Shown: positions 1-8,289, numbered from the stretch's first letter. The stretch: DNA of 39,643 nucleotides from Candidatus Methylumidiphilus alinenensis (GCA_003242955.1 QJPH01000584.1:1-39643), one strand, 5' to 3'. A program made the numbers and translations. Notes: generated by a model from the sequence alone, not told the origin.

Positions 1-1
1 T

Positions 2-622
2 TATACCGGCTTCGCAAATCCTGAAGGCAATGAAGATCAATTATATGGCTTCTTACTCCTTGCCACCTCTTGCGATAAAACATTGGCGACTACTGCTGCA
101 TTTACCAGTATACGAGTGGTTTGTCAGAACACGCTGCAATTTGCGATGGAGGAAATCAAAGGACAGCCACCCACGAAAAGTATTAAGGTTCCACATAATC
201 ATCGTTTTGTTGAGAATGAAGTCAAGACTAAACTTGGACTTATCAATACTGCATGGGAAACATTCATCAATAAAGTCAAGCATCTGACGCAAATACCCAT
301 TGAAGACGGCGAGGTTTACGATTTTTATAAAGAGTTATTCATCCCCGCTGATCCAAAGAAGAAAGAACAACTCTCCAACAAAGCTGCACTTGAAATTCAA
401 AGCTTGATGTCGTGTTTTAAAAATGGAGTTGGTCAAAATTTGACAACGGCTAAGGGTACAGCTTGGGGGCTTGTCAATGCAGTGACCTATTACGTTGACC
501 ATGATAGAAAAAGCAGCAATCAAAGCACACGGCTGGATAGTGCGTGGTTTGGCAGTGGCGCACAGTTAAAAGAAAAAGCTTGGAATGCCGCCATAGAAAA
601 ATATTGCATTACAGAGAGTTGA
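2..622 (+). CDS. DUF932 family protein, C-terminal part (cut by window edge)
   Basis: The reading frame is open from base 2, so the gene begins before the window and only about 206 C-terminal residues are seen. A TTG at 83 is only an internal codon, because upstream residues (YTGFANPEG...) continue the same protein. The tail, with TAWGLVNAVTYYVDH, a DSAWFGSG segment and a closing KAWNAA, matches my memory of the C-terminus of DUF932 (phage/plasmid-like TIGR03299) proteins. These are common on plasmids, phages and integrative elements and have no settled biochemical role. It sits just upstream of a restriction-modification pair, which fits an accessory segment. The family call is by recognition only; no catalytic motif is claimed. 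Confidence 0.75.
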   Translation, partial: YTGFANPEGNEDQLYGFLLLATSCDKTLATTAAFTSIRVVCQNTLQFAMEEIKGQPPTKSIKVPHNHRFVENEVKTKLGLINTAWETFINKVKHLTQIPIEDGEVYDFYKELFIPADPKKKEQLSNKAALEIQSLMSCFKNGVGQNLTTAKGTAWGLVNAVTYYVDHDRKSSNQSTRLDSAWFGSGAQLKEKAWNAAIEKYCITES

Positions 623-635
623 AAATTTTTATGAT

Positions 636-733
636 CGTTCTCACGTTCCTGCGTGGGAACGCAAACAGACCGCTCCAGCGGTTATTGGACGCAGAACTTC
701 AAATCATGCGTTACCACGGAGACCGTGGGAACG
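636..733. repeat. Palindromic intergenic repeat (CGTGGGAACG type)
   Basis: This ~98-bp unit lies between the DUF932 gene and mod. Its left end is a hairpin (cacgttcctgcgtgggaacg), the middle holds a small palindrome (ccgctccagcgg), and the right end is a second hairpin with arms cgttaccacgg and ccgtgggaacg. It resembles the 'cgtgggaacg' repeats common in environmental proteobacteria. It ends about 15 bp before the mod ribosome-binding site. Confidence 0.6.
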
Positions 734-756
734 ATTAAATATGAAAAAAGGAACAG

Positions 757-2586
757 ATGCCAGAGCTTAATTTCAAGGGCAAAGAGTTTGTCCATAATCA
801 TCACTTGGCAGTGCCACACCGTCCACTGATACCCGATGCCGCCAAATCGCTAGGCGAAGTCAAGATGGACGGCAACTTGATTATTCACGGCGACAACCTC
901 CATGCCTTGAAAGCCTTGTTGCCGATGTACGCGGGCAAGGTGGATTGCATCTTCATCGACCCGCCTTACAACACCGGCAATGAAGGCTGGTGTTACAACG
1001 ACAAGGTGAACAGCCCGATCATGCAAGCGTGGCTCAGTGAAAACCCGGTGGGCATTGAGGACGGCTTACGCCATGACAAATGGTGCGCGATGATGTGGCC
1101 GAGGTTGCGGTTGTTGCATGAGTTGCTGGCGGAAACGGGCAGTTTTTGGATGACGTTGGATGATAATGAAATTCATCGGGCAAGGATGATGTTGGATGAA
1201 ATATTTGGTGTAACTAATTTTCTTGGTGTTGTGATTTGGGAAAAGGCTGATAGCCCAAGAATGGATTCCGATATATTTTCCACTAGTCATGATTATTTAG
1301 TAGTGTATTCAAAAAATATAAGCAAAGTTCTATTTCAAAAATTAGATAGAGACAATGAAATTGTATTGGAACATTATAAAAAAAGTGATGATGATGGTAG
1401 AAAATACTATTTAAAACCTTTAAGAGCCATGGGTGGGCAAGGCGAAACACGAGAAGCTAGGCCAAAGCTTTATTTTGGTCTTACTGCTCCTGACAATTCG
1501 GTAGTTTTTCCAAAATTAACAGATGGGGGAGATGGTGCATGGCGTTGGGGGGAAACCAAAATTGCCAATGAAATACAGAGAATTGAATGGGTAAAGGGTC
1601 AAAATGGGTGGACTCCATATTTCCGTATATATGCTGATTCTGGAGAAGGTAGACCGCCAGAGACTATTTTCTATAATATTGACGTAGGAAGCTCAAGAAC
1701 AGCTAAAGCAGAGATAAAACAATTATTTGAAGGCGGTTCAGCGTTTGATACTCCTAAGCCTATCAGATTACTGCAACGAGTTTTGGAAATAGCCACTGAT
1801 GATAATTCAATTATTCTTGACTCCTTTGCCGGTTCCGGTACTACCGCCCATGCCGTACTCGCGACGAATGAGAAAGACGGCGGCAATCGCAAGTTTATTT
1901 TGGTGGAATGCGAGGACTATGCCGATAGTTTGACCGCCGAGCGGGTAAGGCGGGTCATTAACGGCTATGCCTACCAAGGCAAGCAACGGGAAGAGTTATT
2001 CAAAAAATCCCTCACCTTCACCGATTTCAAAAAATCCAAGGAATTACTGCACCGCATTGATGGCATTGAAAACTTGGAAGCCCACCGTTTCGACAAGATC
2101 GAAAGGACCGTGAAAAATGGCGAGTTGCTGGTGGAAGGGGTTAACACCATCACCGCGCAAACCGAAGGCTTGGGCGGCAGTTTCACCTATTGCACCTTGG
2201 GCGAGGCGATTGATTTAGACAAAATGCTGACGGGTGAAAGCTTGCCGAGTTTTGGGCAGTTGGGGGCGTTGCTCTACCACATGGCAACCAACGAAGCCAA
2301 ACCTATCGTCGAAGTCGTGGAGGAAGTCGCTGGTTGCGGCTATTTGGGCGAATCAGCCCATTTTCATGTCTGGTTGGTGTATCGCCCGGACATGGACTTT
2401 CTGAAATCGCGGGATGCGGCGTTGACGCTGACCCGTGCGCGTGAATTGTCCGCCGCCAAACCCGGCAAACGCCATTTGGTGTTTGCCCCGGCTAAGTTTG
2501 TTTCGCAAAAACTGCTGGACGAGGAAAAACTACCCGTGGAATTCTCGCCGCTGCCTTGGGCTTTGTATCGTATCGAGAGAAGCTGA
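757..2586 (+). CDS. mod: Type III restriction-modification methyltransferase subunit (Mod), N6-adenine, beta class
   Basis: This 609-residue protein should methylate adenine in an asymmetric target and supply sequence recognition for the Res subunit encoded next to it. The catalytic motif IV, DPPYNTG, is at residues 68-74. The AdoMet-binding motif DSFAGSG is at 355-361. DPPY before FxGxG is the beta-class order typical of Mod proteins. The ~280 residues between the motifs include the target-recognition domain, and the DNA there (about 1195-1815) is much more AT-rich than the flanks, which suggests an exchanged specificity segment. The start is supported by aagga 4 nt upstream of ATG. The stop is 1 nt before the res start, so the two genes are co-transcribed and probably translationally coupled. 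Confidence 0.93.
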   Translation: MPELNFKGKEFVHNHHLAVPHRPLIPDAAKSLGEVKMDGNLIIHGDNLHALKALLPMYAGKVDCIFIDPPYNTGNEGWCYNDKVNSPIMQAWLSENPVGIEDGLRHDKWCAMMWPRLRLLHELLAETGSFWMTLDDNEIHRARMMLDEIFGVTNFLGVVIWEKADSPRMDSDIFSTSHDYLVVYSKNISKVLFQKLDRDNEIVLEHYKKSDDDGRKYYLKPLRAMGGQGETREARPKLYFGLTAPDNSVVFPKLTDGGDGAWRWGETKIANEIQRIEWVKGQNGWTPYFRIYADSGEGRPPETIFYNIDVGSSRTAKAEIKQLFEGGSAFDTPKPIRLLQRVLEIATDDNSIILDSFAGSGTTAHAVLATNEKDGGNRKFILVECEDYADSLTAERVRRVINGYAYQGKQREELFKKSLTFTDFKKSKELLHRIDGIENLEAHRFDKIERTVKNGELLVEGVNTITAQTEGLGGSFTYCTLGEAIDLDKMLTGESLPSFGQLGALLYHMATNEAKPIVEVVEEVAGCGYLGESAHFHVWLVYRPDMDFLKSRDAALTLTRARELSAAKPGKRHLVFAPAKFVSQKLLDEEKLPVEFSPLPWALYRIERS

Positions 2587-2587
2587 C

Positions 2588-5209
2588 ATGGCATTGCGGG
2601 AACTCGATTATCAGGCGCGTGTACTCACTCGGTTGGATGATTACCTGACAGAACTTTCATCCCAAAAGAAACGCGCCGATGGCATTGCCGCCTTGGCTTT
2701 GCAACAGCCGGAATTGGGTTTAGAAATACCCGATTTTACCAAGAAGACTTGGGAATTCATTAAGTCTGCTGGCAAGTTGCCGGAGGCTAGGGCTGGCATT
2801 CCGTTTTCCCCCCGCTTGGACGGCATAGGCCGACCCGTGCCGAACATCGTGTTCAAAGTCCCCACTGGCGGCGGCAAGACCTTCTTGGCGGTATCGGCCT
2901 TGTCCAAGATTTTTAGGGGCTACTTGGGCAAGCATAAGGGTTTTGTGTTGTGGATTGTACCGAATGAAGCGATTTATACCCAAACCAAACGGCAATTGAA
3001 CGACCGGCAACACCCTTACCGGCAATTGCTGGACGTGCTGTCAGCGAATGCCGTTAGGTTCTTGGAGAAAGACGATCCTCTCAATGCACAAGAAGTTGAA
3101 AGCCATTTGTGCGTGATGTTGCTGATGCTGCAATCATCCAATAAGCAAAACAAGGAATCGTTAAAAATGTTCCGTGACCGGGGCGATGTACATGGCTTCT
3201 TTCCGGCAGAGGGCGATCAAGAAGCCCACGCCGAAACGCTGAAACGCATCCCCAATTTGGATGGTTACGACTTGGCGGGTTCCAGTTATCCGTGGCCCAT
3301 CATCAAAGATTCGCTCGGCAACGCCTTACGCCTGATACGCCCGGTCGTGGTCATGGACGAGGGGCATAAAGCGGTGTCTGTATTGGCCTTTGCCACCCTG
3401 TACGGCTTCAACCCGTGTTTTGTGCTGGAACTGTCCGCCACGCCCAAGGATGTCGCCGCCACTGGCGGCAAGAAACCGAAACCCGCCCGTTATGCCAATG
3501 TGCTGGTTGAAGTCAGCGGCTTAGACCTTGACCGCGAAGGCATGATTAAGATGCCCTTGAACCTAGACCCGCGTGAAGGTACGGACTGGCGCAATACGCT
3601 GGCGGCGGCTTTGCAAAGGCTGAATGAACTGGACCAATCCGCCCGCCAATTTTATGCCGATACGGGGCGGTACATCCGGCCTATCCTGCTGGTGCAAGTG
3701 GAGCGAACCGGCAACGATCAACGCGATGGTGAGCATATCCATGCCTTGGATACCAAGGAATGGCTGATTTCTGTGGGTGGCTTGGATGAAGCCGAAATCG
3801 CCATCAAAACGGCGGACACTAACGATTTAGCCAACCCGGAAAATCTGGACTTGTTGGCAAACACCAATCGGATAAGGGCCATTATCACCAAATCGGCCTT
3901 GCAAGAAGGCTGGGACTGCCCATTCGCTTATATTTTGTGCGCCTTGGCGGTCAGTTCCAATCTGTCCGCCATGACGCAACTAATAGGCCGCATCCTGCGC
4001 CAACCCCATGCGCAAAAAACCGGCGTCCCGCTGCTGGACGAGAGTTATGTGATAACCCATCATGGGCAAACCGCTCAAGTCGTCAAAGCGATTAAAGACG
4101 GTCTGGAAGAGGTTGGCATGGGCGATCTGGTCAAAGAAATTCGCTACGGCGACGGCGACAAGGGCAAAGGCCCGCGCCCGGTGCAGCGCCGGGGGAAATT
4201 CGCCAAGACCGAGATTTACCTCCCCTTGGTGCTTGCCGTTAAGGACGGCCAAACCCGCCCGTTGGATTACGAGCAAGATATTTTGTTTGAACTGGACTGG
4301 CAAGGCTTGGACGTGTCGCCGCTGGTTGCGTTAATTCCCGACAATGCCAACAGTGCCGAACATCAGATGCGGCGAATCCGGCTGACGGATTCGCAGAAAG
4401 AGCCGATTGTGGATGAAGTCATCGGAGCCAGTCCTGAACGCTTGGTTTTTGATGTAGCTTATGCGGTTCGCATGATCTCCGACATCGTGCCTAACGCTTG
4501 GTGGGCGAGTGAAATTGTAGCCCAAACCATTGATGGCTTGAAAGTTAGGGGTTTTGATGAGGGAAAATTAGGCGAAATTTCCGGCCTTATTGTCGAAACG
4601 CTACGCACTTGGCTGGGCAAGCAACGTGACACCCAAGCGGAAAAACTGTTTAGGGAAGAAGTTGCGGCGGGAAGGGTTCAGTTTCGCTTGCGCACCGATG
4701 GGCATAATTGGCGGATGCCTCTTCAATCAGAAACCTTTGAACCGCTGGGTTCGGAACAACTATTGGGCAAAAGCGGCGAGGCATTGGAGAGAAGCCTGTT
4801 TGCGCCAATCTACAAGGGCGATTTTTCCAGCCAAGACGAAAGGGAGATTGCCGTTTATCTGGATGCCGAGGATGCCTTAGATTGGTGGCACAGAAATGTG
4901 GCAAGATCACAATTTGCCTTACAGGGCTGGCGCAAGGAAAAAATCTACCCGGATATTATCTTTGCCGTGCGTCAAAACAAGACTGATCGCAAGCTGGTGG
5001 CTTTGGAAATGAAAGGCCAGCATTTAGCGGGCAACGACGACACCACTTATAAACAGGCGGTTTTGCAGTTGATGACGGAAGCCTACCGCATCGAACAAAG
5101 TCCGCGTGTGGGCGAACTGGAATTGGTCGTTGAGGATGGGACCAGTTTCAAGTGCGATCTGGTCTTGATGACCGAATGGAAATATCGGTTGCCGCAGTTT
5201 TTGAAATAG
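2588..5209 (+). CDS. res: Type III restriction endonuclease subunit (Res), DEAD-like helicase plus PD-(D/E)xK nuclease
   Basis: This 873-residue protein is the ATP-dependent cleavage subunit partnered with Mod. Walker A is PTGGGKT at 92-98 and motif II is DEGH at 257-260. A SATP motif III follows, then QEGWDC and IGRILRQP, the type III/SF2 motifs V-VI. The C-terminal nuclease shows YPDIIFA with D789 and EMK with E807 and K809, a plausible PD-(D/E)xK site. The frame is open upstream to 2435, but that part lies inside mod. ATG 2588 opens the conserved start (MALRELDYQ) directly after the mod stop and is preferred. Length and motif set are complete, so the system appears intact. Confidence 0.93.
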   Translation: MALRELDYQARVLTRLDDYLTELSSQKKRADGIAALALQQPELGLEIPDFTKKTWEFIKSAGKLPEARAGIPFSPRLDGIGRPVPNIVFKVPTGGGKTFLAVSALSKIFRGYLGKHKGFVLWIVPNEAIYTQTKRQLNDRQHPYRQLLDVLSANAVRFLEKDDPLNAQEVESHLCVMLLMLQSSNKQNKESLKMFRDRGDVHGFFPAEGDQEAHAETLKRIPNLDGYDLAGSSYPWPIIKDSLGNALRLIRPVVVMDEGHKAVSVLAFATLYGFNPCFVLELSATPKDVAATGGKKPKPARYANVLVEVSGLDLDREGMIKMPLNLDPREGTDWRNTLAAALQRLNELDQSARQFYADTGRYIRPILLVQVERTGNDQRDGEHIHALDTKEWLISVGGLDEAEIAIKTADTNDLANPENLDLLANTNRIRAIITKSALQEGWDCPFAYILCALAVSSNLSAMTQLIGRILRQPHAQKTGVPLLDESYVITHHGQTAQVVKAIKDGLEEVGMGDLVKEIRYGDGDKGKGPRPVQRRGKFAKTEIYLPLVLAVKDGQTRPLDYEQDILFELDWQGLDVSPLVALIPDNANSAEHQMRRIRLTDSQKEPIVDEVIGASPERLVFDVAYAVRMISDIVPNAWWASEIVAQTIDGLKVRGFDEGKLGEISGLIVETLRTWLGKQRDTQAEKLFREEVAAGRVQFRLRTDGHNWRMPLQSETFEPLGSEQLLGKSGEALERSLFAPIYKGDFSSQDEREIAVYLDAEDALDWWHRNVARSQFALQGWRKEKIYPDIIFAVRQNKTDRKLVALEMKGQHLAGNDDTTYKQAVLQLMTEAYRIEQSPRVGELELVVEDGTSFKCDLVLMTEWKYRLPQFLK

Positions 5210-5219
5210 CGCGGAAGCA

Positions 5220-5610
5220 ATAACGAATCGTAACGTGGGCGGGGCTTCACGGTCTGACAGCACACCGCCACCAAGCAAGGCACGGGCGACCGGCGCAAGC
5301 CTTCACGGTCTGGCAGGGCAAGGCCATTGCCGTTAACACCACGGGCAAGGCTCCACGATCTGGCGCAAGCCTTCCAACCTCAAGACCACGGGACTAGCGA
5401 AAGAAATCCTGCCCTTGGGCGGTCTGGTAGCATGTTGATCGAGACCACGGGCAAGGCCGGAACCTCGATCAAGCCAGACGGCAAGGCCGGAATTATGCCG
5501 GGCTTCAAGTCTTCCAGCATACCGCCACCAAGCAAGGTACGGGCGACCCGCGCAAGCCTTCACGGTCTGGCAGGGTTAGCCGATTGCCGAGCGCACCACG
5601 GGCAAAGCGG
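5220..5610. repeat. Degenerate direct-repeat region between res and the toxin-antitoxin pair
   Basis: No convincing gene lies here. A segment of about 75-85 bp beginning accgccaccaagcaagg occurs at 5264 and again at 5521 (offset 257 bp), with only a few mismatches. Shorter echoes lie between them: accacgggcaagg at about 5339 and 5446 (and accacgggcaaag near 5595), and variants of cttcacggtctggcagg. The stretch is GC-rich and looks like an imperfect duplicated array rather than coding DNA. Confidence 0.6.
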
Positions 5611-5628
5611 TTTCTGCCATCCTATGAT

Positions 5629-5657
5629 TTGTCATCATGTCTCCCACAAGATACAAT
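5629..5657 (+). promoter_or_regulatory. Sigma70-like promoter of the higBA-type operon
   Basis: TTGTCA at 5629-5634 and TACAAT at 5652-5657 are separated by exactly 17 bp. The expected transcription start, about 7 nt after the -10 box, falls on or beside the A of ATG 5664, so the toxin message would be leaderless. This also argues against the in-frame ATG at 5637, which lies inside the promoter. Confidence 0.55.
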
Positions 5658-5663
5658 CAAGCC

Positions 5664-5963
5664 ATGAAATACGAACTCCAAAGCACCCAAACCTTCAACC
5701 ATTGGCTTGCCAAGCTGAAAGATAGGACGGTCAAGAACCAATTGCTGTCAAGGCTGGCTAGGGTTGAAAACGGACATTTCGGAGACACCAAGCCGTTATC
5801 CGCCGACTTGTTCGAGTTGCGCTGTTTCTTTGGAGGAGGAATCAGGTTGTATTACACCATTCGCAATCAACGGGTTGTATTGCTACTGGCTGGCGGCGAC
5901 AAATCCAGCCAAAGCCGGGACATTGAAAAAGCCCAAGCTATTTTGAACGCATTAGGGGATTGA
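5664..5963 (+). CDS. HigB/RelE-like toxin of a type II toxin-antitoxin system (addiction-module killer, Gp49-like)
   Basis: This 99-residue protein is expected to be a ribosome-dependent mRNA interferase. It looks like the 'addiction module killer protein' group (TIGR02683): an N-terminal FNHWLAKLKD helix, a central LSRLARVENGHFGD, the strand ELRCFFGGGIRLYYTI near 51-66 and the tail LLLAGGDKSSQSRDIEKA. The toxin gene comes first and the antitoxin second, 3 nt after its stop, which is the higBA order. No Shine-Dalgarno sequence precedes ATG 5664; together with the promoter position this points to leaderless translation. The family call is firm; activity is inferred. Confidence 0.88.
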   Translation: MKYELQSTQTFNHWLAKLKDRTVKNQLLSRLARVENGHFGDTKPLSADLFELRCFFGGGIRLYYTIRNQRVVLLLAGGDKSSQSRDIEKAQAILNALGD

Positions 5964-5966
5964 GCC

Positions 5967-6245
5967 ATGCCTGAAACCATCACCGCTTTTGACATTGCCG
6001 AACATCTGGAAACCGATGCCGACATTCAAGATTTTTTGCGCGAAACCGCCATTACCGGCGATGCATCTGACTTCATCCATGCGTTAGGCATTGCCGCCCG
6101 TGCCAAGGGCATGGGCGAAGTCGCCAAGCAAGCCGGGGTGACAAGGGCAAGCCTTTACAAGTCGCTGGCTGATGACGGCAACCCACGGTTTGAAACCATC
6201 ACCAAGATTGTCGAAGCGTTAGGATGTAAGCTGGTAGTATCATGA
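5967..6245 (+). CDS. HigA-like HTH antitoxin (addiction-module antidote protein)
   Basis: The 92-residue protein pairs with the toxin just upstream. The helix-turn-helix lies around residues 48-70 (GMGEVAKQAGVTRASLYKSL), followed by FETITKIVEALGCKLVV, as in TIGR02684 antidote proteins. It should bind and neutralise the toxin and repress the operon through its HTH. Its ATG follows the toxin stop by 3 nt, so translation is probably coupled. The length is normal for the family. Confidence 0.9.
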   Translation: MPETITAFDIAEHLETDADIQDFLRETAITGDASDFIHALGIAARAKGMGEVAKQAGVTRASLYKSLADDGNPRFETITKIVEALGCKLVVS

Positions 6246-6276
6246 ATTTCTGCTTTCCATCGTATAACGTACAGAT

Positions 6277-6313
6277 TCATGCTATACTGAAACCATATGA
6301 TAACAGTACATGA
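6277..6313 (+). promoter_or_regulatory. Extended -10 promoter with overlapping inverted repeat upstream of the recombinase
   Basis: TGCTATACT at 6280-6288 is a good extended -10 element, 35 bp before the recombinase ATG. An imperfect inverted repeat (tcatgctatactg at 6277-6289, cagtacatga at 6304-6313) overlaps it. The recombinase or the HigA-like protein could bind there. No good -35 box is seen. Confidence 0.35.
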
Positions 6314-6322
6314 GCGCAAACC

Positions 6323-6931
6323 ATGAAGACCAAGAGCCAAAAACGCATAGCCCTCTATTTGAGAGTGTCCACAGACGGGCAGACCACCGAGAACCAACGC
6401 CTTGAACTTGCCAAGATAGCCGAGCAAGCAGGATGGGAAATTGTTGAAGTGTACGAAGATCAAGGCATATCAGGGGCGAAAGGCCGCGACCAACGCCCTG
6501 CATTCGATAAGCTTTGCAAAGATGCAGCACGGCGTAAATTCGACATGATAGCCGCATGGAGCGTTGACCGGCTAGGGCGAAGCTTGCAGCACCTTGTGAC
6601 CTTCTTGGAGGAATTGCATGGCCTAGGCATTGATCTTTACCTACACCAGCAAGGCATAGACACCACCACGCCAGCAGGAAAGGCCATGTTTCAAATGTTA
6701 GGCGTTTTCAGCGAGTTTGAACGCGCCATGATACGGGAACGGGTAAACGCCGGACTTGCCAGAGCCAAGGCGGAAGGAAAGACTCTAGGAAGGCCAAAAA
6801 CCCCGACCGAAACCGAACAAGCCATTATCCAAGCCTTAGCCAAGGGCGGTAAGGGAATGCAGAAAATAGCCAAGGAGTTTGGCGTAGGCACGTCAGTTGT
6901 CCAAAGACTTGCCAAGGCTGAGGCCGCTTGA
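6323..6931 (+). CDS. Small serine recombinase (resolvase/invertase family)
   Basis: This 202-residue protein should catalyse site-specific recombination through a 5'-phosphoserine intermediate. The nucleophile is in LYLRVSTDGQ (Ser16). WSVDRLGRSLQHL and the EFERAMIRERVNAGLARAKAEG helix that leads into DNA are typical of the family. A C-terminal HTH (QKIAKEFGVGTSVVQRL) occupies roughly 175-195. The length fits a resolvase or invertase, not a large serine integrase. It follows the toxin-antitoxin operon from its own likely promoter, and probably belongs to the mobile segment, either resolving cointegrates or left from a transposon. Confidence 0.93.
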   Translation: MKTKSQKRIALYLRVSTDGQTTENQRLELAKIAEQAGWEIVEVYEDQGISGAKGRDQRPAFDKLCKDAARRKFDMIAAWSVDRLGRSLQHLVTFLEELHGLGIDLYLHQQGIDTTTPAGKAMFQMLGVFSEFERAMIRERVNAGLARAKAEGKTLGRPKTPTETEQAIIQALAKGGKGMQKIAKEFGVGTSVVQRLAKAEAA

Positions 6932-7193
6932 TTATGGCCTAGATCATATCAAGTCCATGGCAAGGCTTCACCAATTGGCGCGGGGTTTTCATCTATCAGG
7001 GTGATGCCAAGCGAGAGCAATCCCCCCTGTTGGCGGTTTTCTGGCAAGCTGTACTGTGATCGAGGAAATAAGAAGTCCTTAGTTTCAACCATACCACTCC
7101 CAAACTGGAATCAAGTAGAACGCATTGGTAAAAATCATTAAGATTATTGTTGATATAAAATGTTAAGTTGAATGGCTACAAAGTTCTAAAAGA
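6932..7193. other. Gene-free stretch after the recombinase
   Basis: A weakly open frame of about 45 codons from ATG near 7002 has no recognisable product. I see no gene or RNA here. AT content rises toward 7130-7190, just before the G-rich repeats. Confidence 0.4.
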
Positions 7194-7233
7194 GGGGGGT
7201 ACATCCCTTCGGTGGGGGCATAATTGGGGGCAT
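7194..7233. other. G-rich short repeats resembling recombinase arm/att region
   Basis: Three G-runs follow closely: a g6 run at 7194-7199, gggggcataatt from 7214 and gggggcatc from 7226. Similar gggggcat-type repeats are often found beside attachment sites of tyrosine-integrase islands. A sequence ending in cctcacctcca and a terminator follow within 140 bp. This may be a relic boundary, but no tyrosine integrase is present in the window. Confidence 0.3.
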
Positions 7234-7343
7234 CAAGTAAATGTGTAATTTATATTTTATAGTAAAAACAAGGAAATGATGTCTTGATGTGATTGAGACC
7301 TCACCTCCATATCGACATCCAAAGCAATCCAACAGAGTCCCGA

Positions 7344-7367
7344 AGCCCACACCGCGTGGGCTTTTTT
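7344..7367 (+). terminator. Rho-independent terminator
   Basis: Stem agcccac/gtgggct with a five-base loop, followed by a run of T (7362-7367). On the plus strand it would end transcription from the accessory segment. It sits immediately 3' of the convergent SRPBCC gene. Confidence 0.7.
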
Positions 7368-7380
7368 CGTTTATACTAAT

Positions 7381-7836
7381 TCAATGTAGATTAGCCTCCA
7401 AATATTCCCTCCGAAAATCAAAAATCGCCTGTAACCGGGCGCGGATGAATAACGCATGGACCAGATGGCCCAGGCAACCCCAAGGCATGGCATAATGCAC
7501 TATGTCTTCCATTTCAACGCCTCCCTCAACCTCGTTAAAGCGGTGCAGATGATGCCAGAAGCGGAACGGGCCGATGCGCTGCTCGTCAACGAACTGATGC
7601 AAACGGATTACCTGCTTGATCTCGGTGACCCAAGTCATGGGGATGCCAGCAACCGCTGCGATGCGGTAGGTAATGATTAGCCCAGGGTAGATTTCATCGG
7701 GAACAACAGAAGTGATGTGGAAACGCAAGAAGGCTGGGGTGATTTGTTCTAAGTTGGTGGGTGTGGAAAAGAAAGGCCAAGCCTGTTCCAAGGTAATGGG
7801 CAAAACCTGCTTGCGTGTTAATGTGTAAATTTTCAT
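7381..7836 (-). CDS. SRPBCC (START-like) family protein
   Basis: The 151-residue protein begins MKIYTLTRKQVLPITLEQAW, followed by FFSTPTNLEQITPAFLRF. That is the usual opening of SRPBCC hydrophobic-ligand-binding proteins (COG4276-like). The later pattern MEDIVHYAMPWG then RLQAIFDFRR also fits. The frame extends to 7884, but ATG 7836 starts the conserved strand and has a GGAG about 14 nt upstream, so it is preferred. It is divergent from the DUF393 gene, a pairing I recall as frequent in proteobacteria. The ligand is unknown. Confidence 0.8.
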   Translation of the reverse strand: MKIYTLTRKQVLPITLEQAWPFFSTPTNLEQITPAFLRFHITSVVPDEIYPGLIITYRIAAVAGIPMTWVTEIKQVIRLHQFVDEQRIGPFRFWHHLHRFNEVEGGVEMEDIVHYAMPWGCLGHLVHALFIRARLQAIFDFRREYLEANLH

Positions 7837-7917
7837 TTTCGATTTTCTTACTCCAAGCGAACTCAATGACCGATTAGAGTTCAAAGCTTTAAAGTAGGTT
7901 CCATCAACGAGGCCAAT

Positions 7918-8289
7918 ATGAACTCACCCAGTCTGACGGTTTTATTTGACGGCGGTTGCCCCTTGTGCAGCCGCGAAATCGGGCACTATCGAAAATTGAC
8001 AAGTTTGGTCCCAATCCAATGGTTTGATATAACCTGTGATGATTTGATGTTACGACAATTCGGCGTGAAACGCGAAGATGCCATGGCCGAATTTCATGTG
8101 TTTGATGATAAAGGCCAACTCCACAAGGGCGCGGACGGTTTCGTCGTGCTGTGGCAGGCATTGCCTTATTATTGCTGGCTGGCAAGCATATCCCGGATAC
8201 TCCATCTACTACCGCTAATGCGTAAATTTTACACCCATTTCGCCCGCTGGCATTTCAAGCGGCGTTGTCAATCGGGTTTTTGCAGTTAA
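7918..8289 (+). CDS. DUF393 / DCC-family thiol-disulfide oxidoreductase-like protein
   Basis: This 123-residue protein carries LFDGGCPLCSREI at residues 9-21. That is the Asp-Cys-Cys signature (D11, C14, C17) that names the DCC family, which has a thioredoxin-like fold. A thiol-redox role is assumed from the family; the substrate is unknown. GAGG lies 5 nt before the ATG. Its C-terminus (RWHFKRRCQSGFC) is basic and cysteine-rich. It is divergently placed from the SRPBCC gene with about 80 bp between them, so the two may share a control region. Confidence 0.88.
   Translation: MNSPSLTVLFDGGCPLCSREIGHYRKLTSLVPIQWFDITCDDLMLRQFGVKREDAMAEFHVFDDKGQLHKGADGFVVLWQALPYYCWLASISRILHLLPLMRKFYTHFARWHFKRRCQSGFCS

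Noticed and set aside
5327-5725. 132-codon ORF in the repeat region before higB
   Set aside because: It is built from the degenerate direct repeats and runs across the promoter and start of the toxin gene. No family match.
7285-7330. tRNA or tmRNA 3' end
   Set aside because: The segment ending cctcacctcca resembles a 3' end, but no cloverleaf or intact T-arm could be drawn, so no RNA gene is called.
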